Source of the DNA: Apiospora phragmitis | Lineage: Eukaryota > Ascomycota > Sordariomycetes > Amphisphaeriales > Apiosporaceae | Length of the DNA: 64,000 nucleotides | Assembly: GCA_038363925.1 (NCBI GenBank) | Contig: JAQQWL010000002.1 | Span: 4,216,001-4,280,000, forward strand | Direction: 5' to 3' | Shown here: positions 38,463 through 49,402 of the stretch, in pieces | How positions within the stretch are numbered: position 1 is the stretch's first letter | Layout of the letters: the number at the start of each line of letters is the position of its first letter | Notes under the pieces: generated by a model | What the model saw: only the letters and a program-made list of their open reading frames with translations | What the model was told of the DNA's origin: nothing | The model's database searches: none | Translations under genes and position numbers: made by a program

Positions 38463-39293
38463 TTGCTAAGAACATATTTGACAAAGTTTCAGCTCGTATT
38501 TTCCTGTATCAGATCGTTTTCCATCGGTTGGGGATGGGTACGGTTCTGGCCCAAGCTCAAGCCTCTCCAGCATGAAATCGGTGGCGTCCTCCTATGTAGA
38601 GTCCCAAGCCTCGCCGGCGCCAGGTTCGTAAACGAGGACGGGGAGTTTCAGGCCCTTATAGGGCGATCGCAGGAACGTGTTTTGGTACAACAGTTCCGGT
38701 CGTCGCAGGGAAAGCTCTATGGATTTGTTTGCGTTGGTAGAGGTGCAGCTGGTCCGGATTCTGCAAGGCGAAGTGCAGCATCGGGGACTGTTCACTCTGA
38801 GGAACTTGGGGACCAGCTTGCGCGCATAAGCCTGGCTTTCCTCGCTCGCCAAGGCCAAAAGCTGTCAGACTCTGGACAGGCAGTCCGAGAACTGTTCAAT
38901 GAGGAATTGAGAGGAGGAAGAATTCCGACAAAGGAGGAGTGGGACAAACATGCAAGCAGAATCAAGGAACTGGAGAGACGTCCGACGTTCACGAGACAGT
39001 ACGAAAGAGATCTTCTGGAATTGCAGAACAGAGACAGAGAACACTCCCTTGAAAGAGGGGCTGACAGCAGAACGTTCTCTCGTAAGCACGAAAAGACAGG
39101 AATCAAGATTCGAGAACTTGAGGCTAAGGTCGAGAAAATGAAGAGAGACGAAATTCAGGCGACCACCATCAATGAAGCTTGTCATCGGACTCAAGCTCTT
39201 TGGAGTGGACTTTTAAGTTGCCGGACTTGGTCTCCACACAGACCCAAGCCACTCAGACCGGACTGGACGACGAAGATGGCCCACTTAATCTGA
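38463..39293 (+). CDS. Hypothetical charged coiled-coil protein
   Basis: I do not recognise this gene. From about residue 118 the frame reads as genuine protein: LGDQLARISLAFLARQGQKL, then ELFNEELRGG, and a charged helix with IKELERRPTFTRQYERDLLE and KIRELEAKVEKMKRDEIQA. After ATTINEA the frame could shift by one base near 39179 into an acidic tail (SSDSSSLEWTFKLPDL...LDDEDGPLNLN). That tail looks more natural than the Arg/Pro-rich end of the uninterrupted frame. The first 110 residues are doubtful, and the true start may be internal or after an intron. It converges with the minus-strand gene downstream. Confidence 0.42.
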   Translation: MLRTYLTKFQLVFSCIRSFSIGWGWVRFWPKLKPLQHEIGGVLLCRVPSLAGARFVNEDGEFQALIGRSQERVLVQQFRSSQGKLYGFVCVGRGAAGPDSARRSAASGTVHSEELGDQLARISLAFLARQGQKLSDSGQAVRELFNEELRGGRIPTKEEWDKHASRIKELERRPTFTRQYERDLLELQNRDREHSLERGADSRTFSRKHEKTGIKIRELEAKVEKMKRDEIQATTINEACHRTQALWSGLLSCRTWSPHRPKPLRPDWTTKMAHLI

Positions 39294-40200
39294 ATTGCTT
39301 GGCATCTGGGGCCATCGGATGGGCTGGCCTTCCTCGTCTGTGGTGTTCGCCTGCCACAGGGCATATTTGTTCCAGCCGGGGGAGACTTGCTTGGGTTCAA
39401 TATTCGCATCCGCCTCCCGTACAAGCGGCATGCTGACTCCCTCTTACCCACCTCGCACAGTGCGTCTTTGGCTGTCTGTAAGCGCTGCCCCGTCGACTGC
39501 TCCTCCTCGGCGGCGCGATCTCGGACATGCTCTCCTGGTTCTTCTTGGCCCAATCGTACACCGTCTGGGCTTCCTGGATGCATTCTTCGGCCTTCTGAAC
39601 GGCCATCCGAGGCGCTCTGGGAGGCTCTCCTTGAGCAATGGCCCGGCCGGACGGGGTGAAAATGGCGACGTCTTGTGCCCAGGCTGCTGCGTCGTAGTAG
39701 TAGGAGTTTCCAACAGCGAAGAGAACTGTTTTCAACGACGAGAACAACTCTATTCATGCTAAAGAAAAAGAACGTCTCACACATGCAATCGCAGATGATT
39801 GTCTTGGTAACCTTGGCCAAGGGAGCAATAGCGGCGAGTGTTCCGAGCATCATATGATGCTCCAAGAGTTCAAACCAAAGCAATGGGTTCTGAGGCAGGC
39901 GCATTTGGAGAAGCGGGTATGCGGTTTCCTCGTTAATTAGCACGAAGAGGATCATGTGCATGAAGTCCAGCAGTAGCTGCTGAAGATCCTTGAACACTGG
40001 CGTGGCTGGGGAAAATGCGTTGGTGGTAATCTTTTTGAGCGCCGATATCGTCTCCTTCAGCAAGGCCTCTCGCAATTCGTGGGATACATCGCCGTCAAGG
40101 AGCCCCCGAATCGTCTTGCGCTTCAGCGCGAAGGCTACTACCTCGTTCCTCCCAGAGCTTGTACGCTTTCACCAACGCGGCGAGTGTGAGGAGTGTCAGC
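39191..40200 (-). CDS. Unrecognised protein gene, several frame breaks
   Basis: The minus strand carries coherent protein in pieces: LAALVKAYKLWE, then VVAFALKRKTIRGLLDGDVS, SALKKITTNAFSPATPVFKD, LLLDFMHMILFVLINEETAY, and GTLAAIAPLAKVTKTIICDC. A 55-nt intron (39726-39780) with GTGAGA donor and AACAG acceptor leads to FAVGNSYYYDAAAWAQDVAI and a helical, charged stretch (VQKAEECIQEAQTVYDWAKK). A one-base break near 39510 continues EEEQSTGQRLQTAKDALCEV. Another break lies near 40151. I cannot name the family. The middle is hydrophobic and could associate with membrane. Start and end are uncertain, and the 3' end may overlap the opposing gene. Confidence 0.5.
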
Positions 40201-41039
40201 GAGTGTGAAAAAGGTGAGTGTAAAGAATATTGATAACAGATGAGCCATGAGAAATCGGCGATAAGTAGAGATTTGTGTATTAACTTTATTACACCAAGGT
40301 GGAAGAATGGTTTTGTTCGACTGTAAGGTGAATGCGATTCTTACTGCCCCGCTAGTGGACTTACATAGCCGGCATCACCATCACCAGAGCTATAACCTTT
40401 ATTTCACTCTTACACCACATCTTATTTATAAATTATATTCGGAACAGATAAAAAGATGTATCAGGCATAGAAAAATAGAGCGGGAACAGATTTCAGAGTA
40501 TTCGAATATATTCAGAATCTTGAAAATTAGTACCATATAAACATGTAAACTTCCTCGAGATCCATGGCTTGATACTCCAAAGGGATTGTGTGCATTCTGT
40601 CTCGAGGCGGTAGAGCGTCAGCCCCCTATCGTCTCAGCTTGCAGGCTTGGGTGCTTCTGCTACAGGTACCGACTTACAGCCAGAGCTTGTAGGTTGTCTT
40701 AGCGCATTCGTCTGCATTATGTGCAGCTTAGTCAGGCAGTCCTGATGCCAAAGAGCTAGAACCAAAGTGGGGTTAGAAGGCTGGACCCCGCTGAGGTAAA
40801 TCTTTGTCAGGGATTACATACAAGCCCGTTTGTGCGCACTCTCCATGCTCACCAACCGCTGACAAGCCTACCAGCCTACCAGCCTACCAAAGCCAGGATT
40901 TCACGATGGGGAGAATGGAGGTGAAGAGGCGAACATTCCTGGCATTTCCACATACTTATAAACCGGCATCAAATAGCTGAGAGCCTGCTTTCCAATCTAA
41001 CTGCCACTGAGTATAGAAAAGACCCAAGACTCCATCTCA
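40201..41039. other. Intergenic region with putative TATA box of the pirin gene
   Basis: No gene is seen. TTATAAA at 40956-40962 lies about 80 bp upstream of the pirin start, and a CCTACCAG triple repeat lies near 40870-40890. The TATA role is inferred from position. Confidence 0.5.
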
Positions 41040-42131
41040 ATGAAGTTCGTGTCGCTTTCCATTTCCATCGCCGTTGCCATTTTGTCCATCGTGATCTTCA
41101 GAGAACACTTATTCGAGTTTGCTTCCACCAGCCTCAAGGCACTGAACACTTACTACAGCGACTTGACGACACCACCAACTCAACCACAGTCACCCGCCGA
41201 TCCCTCCGACAACATCGCCAACATGTCTGTCTCCCGAGCCATCCAGAAGGTCTTCCTCGCCGTCGAGACGGCCGAGGGCGCTGGCGCCAAGGTCCGCCGC
41301 TCCGTCGGCACCCCGCAGCTGCGCAACTTCTCGCCCTTCCTGATGCTCGACCACTTCAGCATCAAGCCGGGCGCCGGCTTCCCCGACCACCCCCATCGCG
41401 GCCAGGAGACCATCACGTACCTGCTGCACGGCGCCGTCGACCACGAGGACTTCGCGGGCAACAAGGGCACCATCGAGACGGGCGACCTGCAGTTCATGAC
41501 GGCCGGCCGCGGCATCGTCCACGCCGAGATGCCGCGCCAGAACCCCGACGGCAGCGCCAACGTCGGCCTCCAGCTCTGGGTCGACCTGCCCAAGGACCTC
41601 AAGATGTGCGAGCCCCGCTACCGCGACCTGCGCGCCGCCGAGATCCCCCAGGCCACCGTCGACGAGGGCCGCGTCCGCGTCAAGGTCATCTCGGGCCAGT
41701 CGGCCGGCGTCGACAGCGTCAAGGACCTCGCATACACCCCCGTCTGGATCCTCGACGTCGACATCCAGCCGGGCGGCAAGCTGGCCCAGCCCATCCCGGC
41801 GGGCTGGAACGCCTTCGCGTACGTGCTCGAGGGCTCCGCCACGTTCGGCCTCGGCCGCACACAGCAGGCGGTAGGCCAGTACCACAACGTCGTGTTCGAT
41901 CGCGCCGGCGATATGGTCAATGTCGAGGTGCCCGCGGACGCTGCGGCCCCGGCCCGTTTCGCCCTCATCGCGGGCCAGGTCCTCGACCAGCAGGTCGTCC
42001 AATACGGGCCCTTCGTCCTGAGCTCCAAGGACGAGGTCTACCAGGCCATTATGGACTACCAGACACATTCCAACGGCTTCGAGAGGGCCGACGGTTTCCA
42101 AAGCGAGATTGGAAAGTCCATGGCCCACTAA
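41040..42131 (+). CDS. Pirin-family cupin protein with N-terminal signal anchor
   Basis: Pirins are bicupin metal proteins that act as transcriptional cofactors or quercetinase-like enzymes. The single-exon frame of 363 residues is intact. The pirin core starts at about residue 66 (AIQKVFLAVETAEGAGAKVR). The metal site is complete: DHPHRG gives His117 and His119, and GRGIVHAEMP gives His161 and Glu163. The C-terminal cupin (PAGWNAFAYVLEGSATFG) and FVLSSKDEVYQAIMDYQ are normal. The first 61 residues add a hydrophobic helix (LSISIAVAILSIVIF), which most pirins lack. A second ATG at 41223 (MSVSRAIQ) would give the ordinary cytosolic or nuclear form. Which start is used decides the protein's location. 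Confidence 0.93.
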   Translation: MKFVSLSISIAVAILSIVIFREHLFEFASTSLKALNTYYSDLTTPPTQPQSPADPSDNIANMSVSRAIQKVFLAVETAEGAGAKVRRSVGTPQLRNFSPFLMLDHFSIKPGAGFPDHPHRGQETITYLLHGAVDHEDFAGNKGTIETGDLQFMTAGRGIVHAEMPRQNPDGSANVGLQLWVDLPKDLKMCEPRYRDLRAAEIPQATVDEGRVRVKVISGQSAGVDSVKDLAYTPVWILDVDIQPGGKLAQPIPAGWNAFAYVLEGSATFGLGRTQQAVGQYHNVVFDRAGDMVNVEVPADAAAPARFALIAGQVLDQQVVQYGPFVLSSKDEVYQAIMDYQTHSNGFERADGFQSEIGKSMAH

Positions 42132-42342
42132 GACAGGATTGGCCTGCCCTTTGATTTTCTTGTCTATATGATTTTGTTGTATATATGTAGTTGGGAGATG
42201 AGGTTTTGCATTATTGTTTTTGATACCAATTCGGTTAGAACCGGATCGGCGTATGGATGAATATAGCGGGATGAAAATGGAAGTATCGAGTTGAGTTTGG
42301 CCATATTGTTGTCTTGCCAATTTCCGTGTAGATCAGTCACGA

Positions 42343-42693
42343 TTAGTGATTCCCATTGGGTTTCTTCACAGGCCAAGGGTCGGGCAGGTTGTGATACCAC
42401 TCGGCGACATTCTGGCCTCGTCGTGGGGGTGCGAACCGTTCCCATGGAACTGTTACATGAGGGTTGTACTGCGTCCTGCCCGGCATTGTATTCCGCGAGT
42501 GCACTGCCTCATTCACTTGCTGTGATATGACTTGGGCAATTTGCGACGAAGATGCTGCTGGTGAGGATCCTTTCGCAGCTGAGTGGAGGTCTGAGCCACC
42601 GTTGGTCTTCGCATGGCCTCCGAAGGTTGTTGAAGCCCCTCGACTACCGGTGACCTTGTCATTGGAACCTCGCAATTGCGTTGATTTCTTCAT
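42343..42693 (-). CDS. Small hypothetical protein, 116 residues
   Basis: The frame starts MKKSTQLRGSNDK and has a Ser/Ala-rich middle. It ends with a distinctive aromatic-proline stretch (VTVPWERFAPPRRGQNVAEW, then YHNLPDPWPVKKP) that looks selected rather than random. I do not recognise the family. It converges with the pirin gene. An upstream exon is possible. Confidence 0.4.
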   Translation of the reverse strand: MKKSTQLRGSNDKVTGSRGASTTFGGHAKTNGGSDLHSAAKGSSPAASSSQIAQVISQQVNEAVHSRNTMPGRTQYNPHVTVPWERFAPPRRGQNVAEWYHNLPDPWPVKKPNGNH

Positions 42694-43763
42694 GACCAGA
42701 ATACGAATTATATCTCTTGAACTGATATGACTGTTAGGCTCATGTAAAGAAACTGGCCGGGTTTCTCACCCCGGCCTGACAGACTCGTTGAGCCGCACTC
42801 TCCCATGCTTTATGTATGCTTCGCACCATGTCTTCCGTTGGCATCTACTGATTACAGGACGCAGCCTTACTTACAATTACCTGTCTGTTAGTCTCACCGA
42901 TATTCAGTGATCAGGCTACAGCCCTCCTTTGATGGTTGACTCACATCATCCCGAAAGCTTGGGGAAGACGGCATCTGCATCCCTGAGTGGCTTGTCATCT
43001 GTACGACAAATTGCGCCCAGGCTTGCGCCGAGACACAGTCCTCCAATGGAATCGTGTCTGACCGCTTGGCAGCACCGGAAACGGTAACACACAGAGCCTG
43101 CAGCGGCGTAAAGCCAACATGGAAGTAAGCTCCAATTACGAGGTGGAGGGTTGTTAGTTCGGGGGTTAACGCCGCTGAGGGAGGCCTTCGTCACCATACA
43201 TACATACATGCAATTGCCATCAGACGTTGCTCGGCATTTGAATTTTCAGTCTGTACTGTAAGTATGCGTGCCGCTTCGATCCCATATGTCAGGTCTCGCT
43301 ACCGCGTAGCCTCAAACATCGTGTCTTTCAGCTTGGACGATGTTCTTTCCTATTGCAGAAAAGTCCTGCCGGCGGCTCGCGAACCGACAAGGTTGCCTAG
43401 AAATGTGGCTCTTCCAGCCTAAGCTTTCTGGCTCAGGCCTTTTCTTTGTGATCCCCGGAACGAATCACAGCGAGCGATCACATTTACTAAACCGATCGGG
43501 TCCCCCTAATCTCCGTATATGCAATCGTAGTAAGGCAGCCGGGAAATTGGTATCAGGCCATAGCAACTGCCCACGCAAGGGGGCGGCACGGCAAATTTAT
43601 AAATAGCAGGATGTCTTAGTAGGTAGTAAATAACTTCTTTGCTGTCGCTCTCTCTTCCTCATCACCACCTACCTAACCCATTCACTCGCTTTATTGACCG
43701 TCCTGTTGCTCGTCGACCACTGCCAGCGCCACATTCGTTTATAATATCATCAATCCATCCACC
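42694..43763. other. Intergenic region, promoter of the secreted-protein gene
   Basis: No gene is supported. The right end has a GC-rich box (GGGGGCGGCACGG) directly followed by a TATA box and a pyrimidine-rich leader. Confidence 0.55.
43598..43605 (+). promoter_or_regulatory. TATA box
   Basis: TATAAATA lies about 160 bp upstream of the next start codon, with a CT-rich stretch (CGCTCTCTCTTCCTC) between them. This is typical of inducible, well-expressed fungal genes. Confidence 0.5.
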
Positions 43764-44440
43764 ATGCACAGCCTCTCGCTCCTGTTGTCCCTGGCCCCTC
43801 TGGCCGCCATGGCCCTGCCCCAGCAGGACGTCGCGCCCACCCCGGACCCCACCGAGTCCATGTACGCGCTGCCGTCGTCGGTGCCGGCCGAGGGCGTCCT
43901 GTCGGGCTACTACAACGACGACATCCCGCCGCAGGTGACGGGCGCCGTGGCGACGAGCCTCGCGAGCGCGCTCTACCAGTACGAGAAGGACATCTACACC
44001 GACGCCAAGTACCGCAGCGTCGCCAACGAGGTCTACATGGCCGCCTACTCGGCGTCGGCCACCGACCTGAGCGTCGGCGACGGCTACGACATGCCCTTCA
44101 CCACCGCCAGCTGGTACCGGCAGGGCGTGCCCGAGGGCGACCGCAAGGCCATCGAGAGCTACGTGCACGCGTACCAGGCCATCGAGACCTCGGTCCTCGG
44201 CGGCAAGGCGGCCGGCGGCGCGTCGGCCACGGCGGCGGCCCCTTCCAGTACCGGCGGCTCTGCGGGTCCCTCGCAGACCGCTGACCTAAGAGTAGCGGCG
44301 GTAACAGCCCTTCGCAGACGGCCAATGATGACAAGGCCTCGACCACTGGCACTAGCACTAACGGTGCTCCCGCGGCGACTGGTAGGGTGATCGCTGGCCT
44401 GGCGGCTGGTGTTGCCATGGGCCTGGCTGCAGCTCTGTAA
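43764..44440 (+). CDS. Secreted, probably GPI-anchored protein
   Basis: A clear signal peptide (MHSLSLLLSLAPLAAMALPQ) is followed by a Pro/Ala-rich spacer and a conserved-looking core (AEGVLSGYYNDDIPPQVTGA, SALYQYEKDIYTDAKYRSVA, MPFTTASWYRQGVPEGDRKA). A Ser/Thr/Gly-rich linker leads to a hydrophobic tail (GRVIAGLAAGVAMGLAAAL), the pattern of a GPI-attachment signal. The tail is reached only if one C is restored near 44290 (GACCTAAG where GAC CCT AAG is expected), giving 225 residues. Read without it, the protein ends in an arginine-rich tail at 44390. I do not recognise the core domain. Cell-wall or plasma-membrane location is inferred from the two signals. Confidence 0.75.
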
Positions 44441-45213
44441 AATCGCAGAGGCAGTCCGAAAATCAAAGTAATAAATATGCTGTCAGGACGTTTGAGTTGG
44501 CACGGAACATGATTACAGAGGCTCTCATGGCCCGCCAAAGCCAAGATGGGTCACTATTTGGAGATACCCAAGGAGTAATATGGTTGTTTGCATCGTCATA
44601 TACCACCTAATTGATAAGTGACAAACAACACCCGAAGTTTTGCACGGTTTTTTGTAACCATGATTGTGTCTTTTCGTGTCGCTGTCTCTGCATTCGCGTT
44701 ATGCCACATGTGATGGATGCGCGCATCGTGAATTGCCCCAGAATATTGGCGTAAGCGGCGACTTGTCAGCGGACGAGTCACACTCGGGGTTTATAACTTA
44801 TCTCACTTTTCAGCGGGATGTTAATCGGCAAGATCTTAAGTAGCACTCAAGGTCAGGATCATGGGGTCTGCACCGTAAGTAAGTACTTCCTACTTTAGGA
44901 GGGCTCGAGGAAGGAGCATGTGCGTGCGTAAGCTGGTCCTTATTTTGGCTATTTTCGGGACTCCCCGCTTCGAAACTCGAAAGCCCAAGACCTGACTTGA
45001 TCATCCTCAACATCTAGCATAATAGTGATACCAATCTGCAAACGTAATCGTCCGCGTATGCTTTTCGTTTGATTTGCCTTTTCATAGCCTTGGAATAGGC
45101 AGGAGATCAAGTCACTATAAGTTGTACCTTCGTCTCAATCAGATCAGTGCCCCGATATCAACTGCGGTATCTCGTAGGCAATACCCATACAGACATACCC
45201 CGTTGCCTACCAA
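44441..45213. other. Intergenic region
   Basis: No gene, repeat or RNA is supported here. Confidence 0.6.
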
Positions 45214-46058
45214 ATGCCACCCCTGCGCCTCGCCAGCCTTGGAAACTCCTTCGCAGCCGGACCGGGCATCCCTCCGGTCAGCGACGCCAAGGCAGCTCGG
45301 TCCCGCGCCAACTACGCGCACCTGCTCTCCGCGCGTCTAGGCGGCGCCAGCCTTAGCGACCTGGCCGTCTCGGGCGCGACGCTGCGCAACATTCTCGACG
45401 AGCCGCAGGTCGTGGATAAGTACACCACCTTCGCGCCGCAGATCGAAGGGCTGCCCCCCGACACCGACGTCGTCTTGATCCTCGGCGGCGGCAACGACAT
45501 CGGCTACATCGGGGGCCTGTTCATGGACAGCTTCGACGCGTACTGGTTTCTCCGCGTCGCGACTCGTGTGTACCGCTGGTTCCGTCCGGTGGAGCCAGAG
45601 AAGGAGCCGCCACTCGATGCAGAGGCCTTGGCCACGCGCTACGGCGAGGTCCTCGATGCGGTCCACGCCCGCGCGCCCGGTGCCCGCGTCTTGGTCGTCG
45701 AGTACCTGACGGTGGTTGGGGACCACGTCAAGCCTGGCGTCCACGTGCCCTTTGACAACGATTCGCCACGCCGGCGGCTCGCACACCACCGGGAAGTTGC
45801 CGAGCAGGTGCGGGTCGCGACGGTGAAGGCTGTGCAGGGGAGGAGGGAGGCAGAGGGTGGTGCGTGCGGGTCCCCGTTGCAGAACCTAGTGCGGGACACG
45901 GTATGGGGGCGGAACGGCCGTGGGTATCCGGGTGGAGCTGGCGATTGCTCTTTGCCGGGGGCGTGTATCATCCGAACGCAGAGGGCATGGCGGCAGTTGC
46001 CGAGATGATCCACGAGAAGATGCTGGATCTGGGCATAGCCGCAGCGGATCAAGAGTGA
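45214..46058 (+). CDS. SGNH/GDSL-type hydrolase (esterase/lipase family)
   Basis: SGNH hydrolases cleave esters with a Ser-His catalytic pair. Block I is LASLGNSFAAGPG with the predicted nucleophile Ser12. Block III is LILGGGNDIGYIGG, with Asn94 of the GGGND motif. Block V is VYHPNAEGMAAVAEMIHEKM, with the catalytic His in HPN. Block V is only in frame if one G is restored near 45856 (GAGGGTGG). The corrected length is 281 residues. No signal peptide is evident, so an intracellular enzyme is likely. The substrate cannot be told from sequence. Without the correction the frame ends in a meaningless tail at 46008. Confidence 0.85.
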
Positions 46059-47052
46059 CGATGAACGAGTAAAAACGAGTAGATGTCGTATCTACCAAGT
46101 GCGTCATTCCGCTGACTGGCCCGCGGCAAGGTCGTGCTTGCCCGAGTCGGAAATGTGATTTCGAGATAAATGAGGCGAAGCGGCCATACGTCATCTAATG
46201 GCATAGCCATATACGTAAAGCATCCCAACGAGGAAAAGGACTACTCGGAAAAATGTATTCTCGATGGCTGGATCTTATCCGAACATCCAATATCGGATCG
46301 CCTATAGAGCGCTTCAGACTGAGTAGTAACCAGTGTTGAACAAGGCTCAGGAGGCTAGGAACTGATGCGAATCTTCATCGTTGTCGCAGTCGAACAAGTA
46401 ATGTCGCAATCCCAACAAGGACGGCGGCCGAACCGAAACCACTCAAGTAGAACGAAGGAACCAGAGCCCAATGAAGCCAATAAAGCACATACTATGATAC
46501 AGCAGTTGTATGTCATGGGAGAAGACTACCCGGAAATTTCTGCTGTAATATATCCCTATTCGGGCTCACTAGCGAGCCCTGATTCAGCAGCAGCGATAAG
46601 CTTCTACGAAGCACCGGACGACCGGGTGACTGATGATCTCGTCATAGACAATTCTTAGTATTAGCCGGCATACTACCTCGGGTCGTTTCTCGCTGGGAAA
46701 CGAGTTCGTTGTTCATCCGTTGTCTATTGCAGTGTACTGTGGCGATCTCGACTCAGGCCTACCCCTTCTACGTGGTAGGTTGACACGTTGACCAAAGAGA
46801 GAACTGTGCTCGCAGCCGTCATGACTCGCAGCAAACGGGCTCTATCCGAGTCGCACTTTAATTACCAACCTCTACCCGCGTCCGAATCTCAGGTTCGAGC
46901 CTGGGCATGATGCTGATCACTCTGCACATCGTACGAACAATGCAGATCACCTTGCTGAGGCGGCTTCACGGCTTGTAGCTGTGTATGAGAGGGCTTGAAA
47001 TCACAGACGGGAAGGAAGCAGCCTGCTAGGGCAGCATCTGGGTACCAGCGAG
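46059..47052. other. Intergenic region
   Basis: An open frame at 46365-46658 (97 codons) has weak coding character and no domain, so I do not call it. Nothing else is supported. Confidence 0.5.
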
Positions 47053-48480
47053 ATGGAACGGAGCTCGTCGAGACTTACTGCATTGACCAGACTCGCCCCT
47101 CGAATTAATCATGTCGACGTGGGGATCGGCAACAGCATCAACCCCGACCTGCTGACACCGCGCCAGCAGATCCCCGTGGTGGTGCTCGAAGCCATCGCCA
47201 TATGGAACTGCATCGAGCTTCTCTTCATGATATTCTTTTCCCTGAGGAAGCACGGGTCCTACTTCTGGAGCCTCCTCGTCGCCACGGGCAGCATCCCCAT
47301 CCTGGCCACCGCCAATATCCTCAACAACCTGGGGCTGACCAACGACCGCATACTCGTGGCCTTCCTGATCTTGTTGGGGTGGATGCCCATGGTCGTTGGC
47401 CAAGCCTTCGTCCTGTATTCGCGACTGCACCTGTTGTCCCTGACGGTCTTCCAGCTACGCCTCGTCCTGGCCATGATCATCACCGTCGCCATCGTCACCA
47501 GCGTGCCCGCGTGGGTCCTCGTTATCGCCTCGAACGCGTCCTCGCCCATCGCCCACCGGTTTCTGCTGCCCTACATCATCTACGAGAAGATCCAGGTCGT
47601 CCTCTACTTCCTCGAGGAGTCCTGCCTGTCCACCATTTATCTATGGAAGTGCTACAAATTCTGGAACGAGGACAGGCTGCGGGCCCGCGTCAAGATACGC
47701 AACATGCTCATCCACCTGTTCTTTGTTCACGTGCTGGTCCTGTGCCTGGACATCAGTATCATCTACTTCGAATGGTCCGGAAACTACTTGATTCAAACAA
47801 GCTACAAAGCGTAAGATGCAGAGCCTCCTCCCCTCGACCTCTTTTCCATGATAAACCGATGATGTTTGGGCCGCGCTCCTACCATGCGTCGCCTATATTA
47901 TTAGATTATATTTACCGAGGCTATTGCTAAAAAACGGTCCCCTCCACAGGTTCGTGTATTCTATCAAGCTCAAGGTAGAGTTTAGTATCCTGAGAAGTCT
48001 GGGGACCTGGTTCGGGAGAAGAGACAACTCGAGATGCGGTCCCGGACGCGACAGCAGATCGAGCAGGAGTGGACGCAGATGCTGGACACCAACATCGAGC
48101 GGGGCCACAAGGAGCACAAGGAGGCGCTGACGTCCTGCCGCGGCGACCAGCGACCCGCCGACATGGGCGAGTCCATGCTCTTCGAGACGGCATCGGCGCC
48201 ACCGCCCAAGGTCGCGCTGGCGCTCGACAGGGCCAGGCTGCGGTCTTCGTCGTCGGACACCATGGCAGGCGGAGGCGAACCCTCGTCTTCGAAATCGACG
48301 ACGACGGCGAGTTCGTATAACATCAGGGGTGGGGGCAGGGCGGGCAAGGGCAGGCGGTGTCCCCCCTCCGGCTCTCTGCCCACGTTCTGGGAAATGGCCT
48401 CACTCTCGCGTTCGTCGAAAAAGGGGAGCAGCTCGGGCATCCGGGGCTCAGGAGCGAGCGCTCGCCACTGTCCGTTATAA
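47053..48480 (+). CDS. Seven-helix integral membrane protein, DUF7703-like
   Basis: Exon 1 (47053-47810) encodes about seven hydrophobic segments, including NCIELLFMIFFSLRKHGSYF, LVAFLILLGWMPMVVGQAFV, VLAMIITVAIVTSVPAWVLV and LIHLFFVHVLVLCLDISIIY. The motifs GSYFWSLLVAT, GQAFVLYSRLHL and IYEKIQVVLYF are ones I associate with a fungal integral membrane family (DUF7703). A 139-nt intron (47811-47949) follows. Exon 2 gives FVYSIKLKVEFSILRSL and a cytosolic tail. One G is missing in GGGG at 48001-48004; restoring it reads LGDLVREKRQLEMRSR and then a Ser-rich tail, 429 residues in all. Function unknown. Confidence 0.8.
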
Positions 48481-49402
48481 CATTTAATACAGCCTCTACG
48501 CAAGAAATAGATACTCCCTTTCTTTGCGTGAGTTCGTTCACAAAGACATTACATCAATATCTCAGGGCTTTTCTTCGCGAAGTGACTCACAGAGACCCGA
48601 CCACTTTTGAGGGTTGCGGAATGTTCGTCGAACTCACCCGCGGTAAGTTGCTACTATTCGAGCTACTGGGGTCACTCGTTACCTCTGGCCTGGAATAAGA
48701 CAGTTTGCCAAGCATGTTGACTAGGGGGCATCTCGCGGGAAACGGGACGGAACGGCCCTAGTGCAAAGAGGGGAGAGAGACTTGAGTATGACAACTGCCC
48801 CGACAGACACCTACAAACCAGGAGTCAAGTGATGCTACACTGGTATACATCATCCATGATCTTGGTTTCTAATCTGATAAGCACAGAAGAACGTGTCGTA
48901 TTGAATGGAACGGGCCGGCCTTGGTTGAGGACCCAGGCCTGTCCAGCCCGACCCCCTTTTCCTTACCACGAAAATTCAGAATATACCAGGATGGTCGAGC
49001 AACCCATCGTGCTTTGCCTTGACGACGGTTTGCCCGAGACGGCTTCTACAGGCAGGCAGACAAAAGCGTCCAAAGCCCTGTCTCACACCAGTCACGAACC
49101 CAGCGTCGAGGTATGAATGTCGAAAGTGAAGGGAGCAAGATTGAGTGAATTGAGAAGGGCATTCACAGACAAACCACATTCTACGGCTAGAGTTTGACCT
49201 CGGCTTGGAACACGCCGAGTTTAGGTTCGCTGAACACTTCTCTTCTGCGGAGATGGCTTCGAACAGGCGAACCTAATACAGCAAGCAGAAGATAACTTCT
49301 TTGGCTAGTATGCAGTGACACATAAAAGCGCAATATGCGCTCGACAAGCATTCCCTACAATTAACCCTCAACCCCCACAACCACCCTTTGGTAGCAGACA
49401 CG
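48481..49402. other. Intergenic region
   Basis: No gene is supported. CACATAAAAGCGC near 49320 could serve the next gene as a TATA-like element. Confidence 0.5.

Noticed and set aside
41190..42320. 376-codon open frame antisense to the pirin gene
   Set aside because: It mirrors the pirin codons (Val/Asp/Gly-rich shadow of a GC-rich gene) and has no domain. The pirin frame has intact metal ligands.
46880..46925. CAGGTTCGAGCCTGG resembling a tRNA T-arm
   Set aside because: The loop is one base short and no A box or cloverleaf is found upstream.
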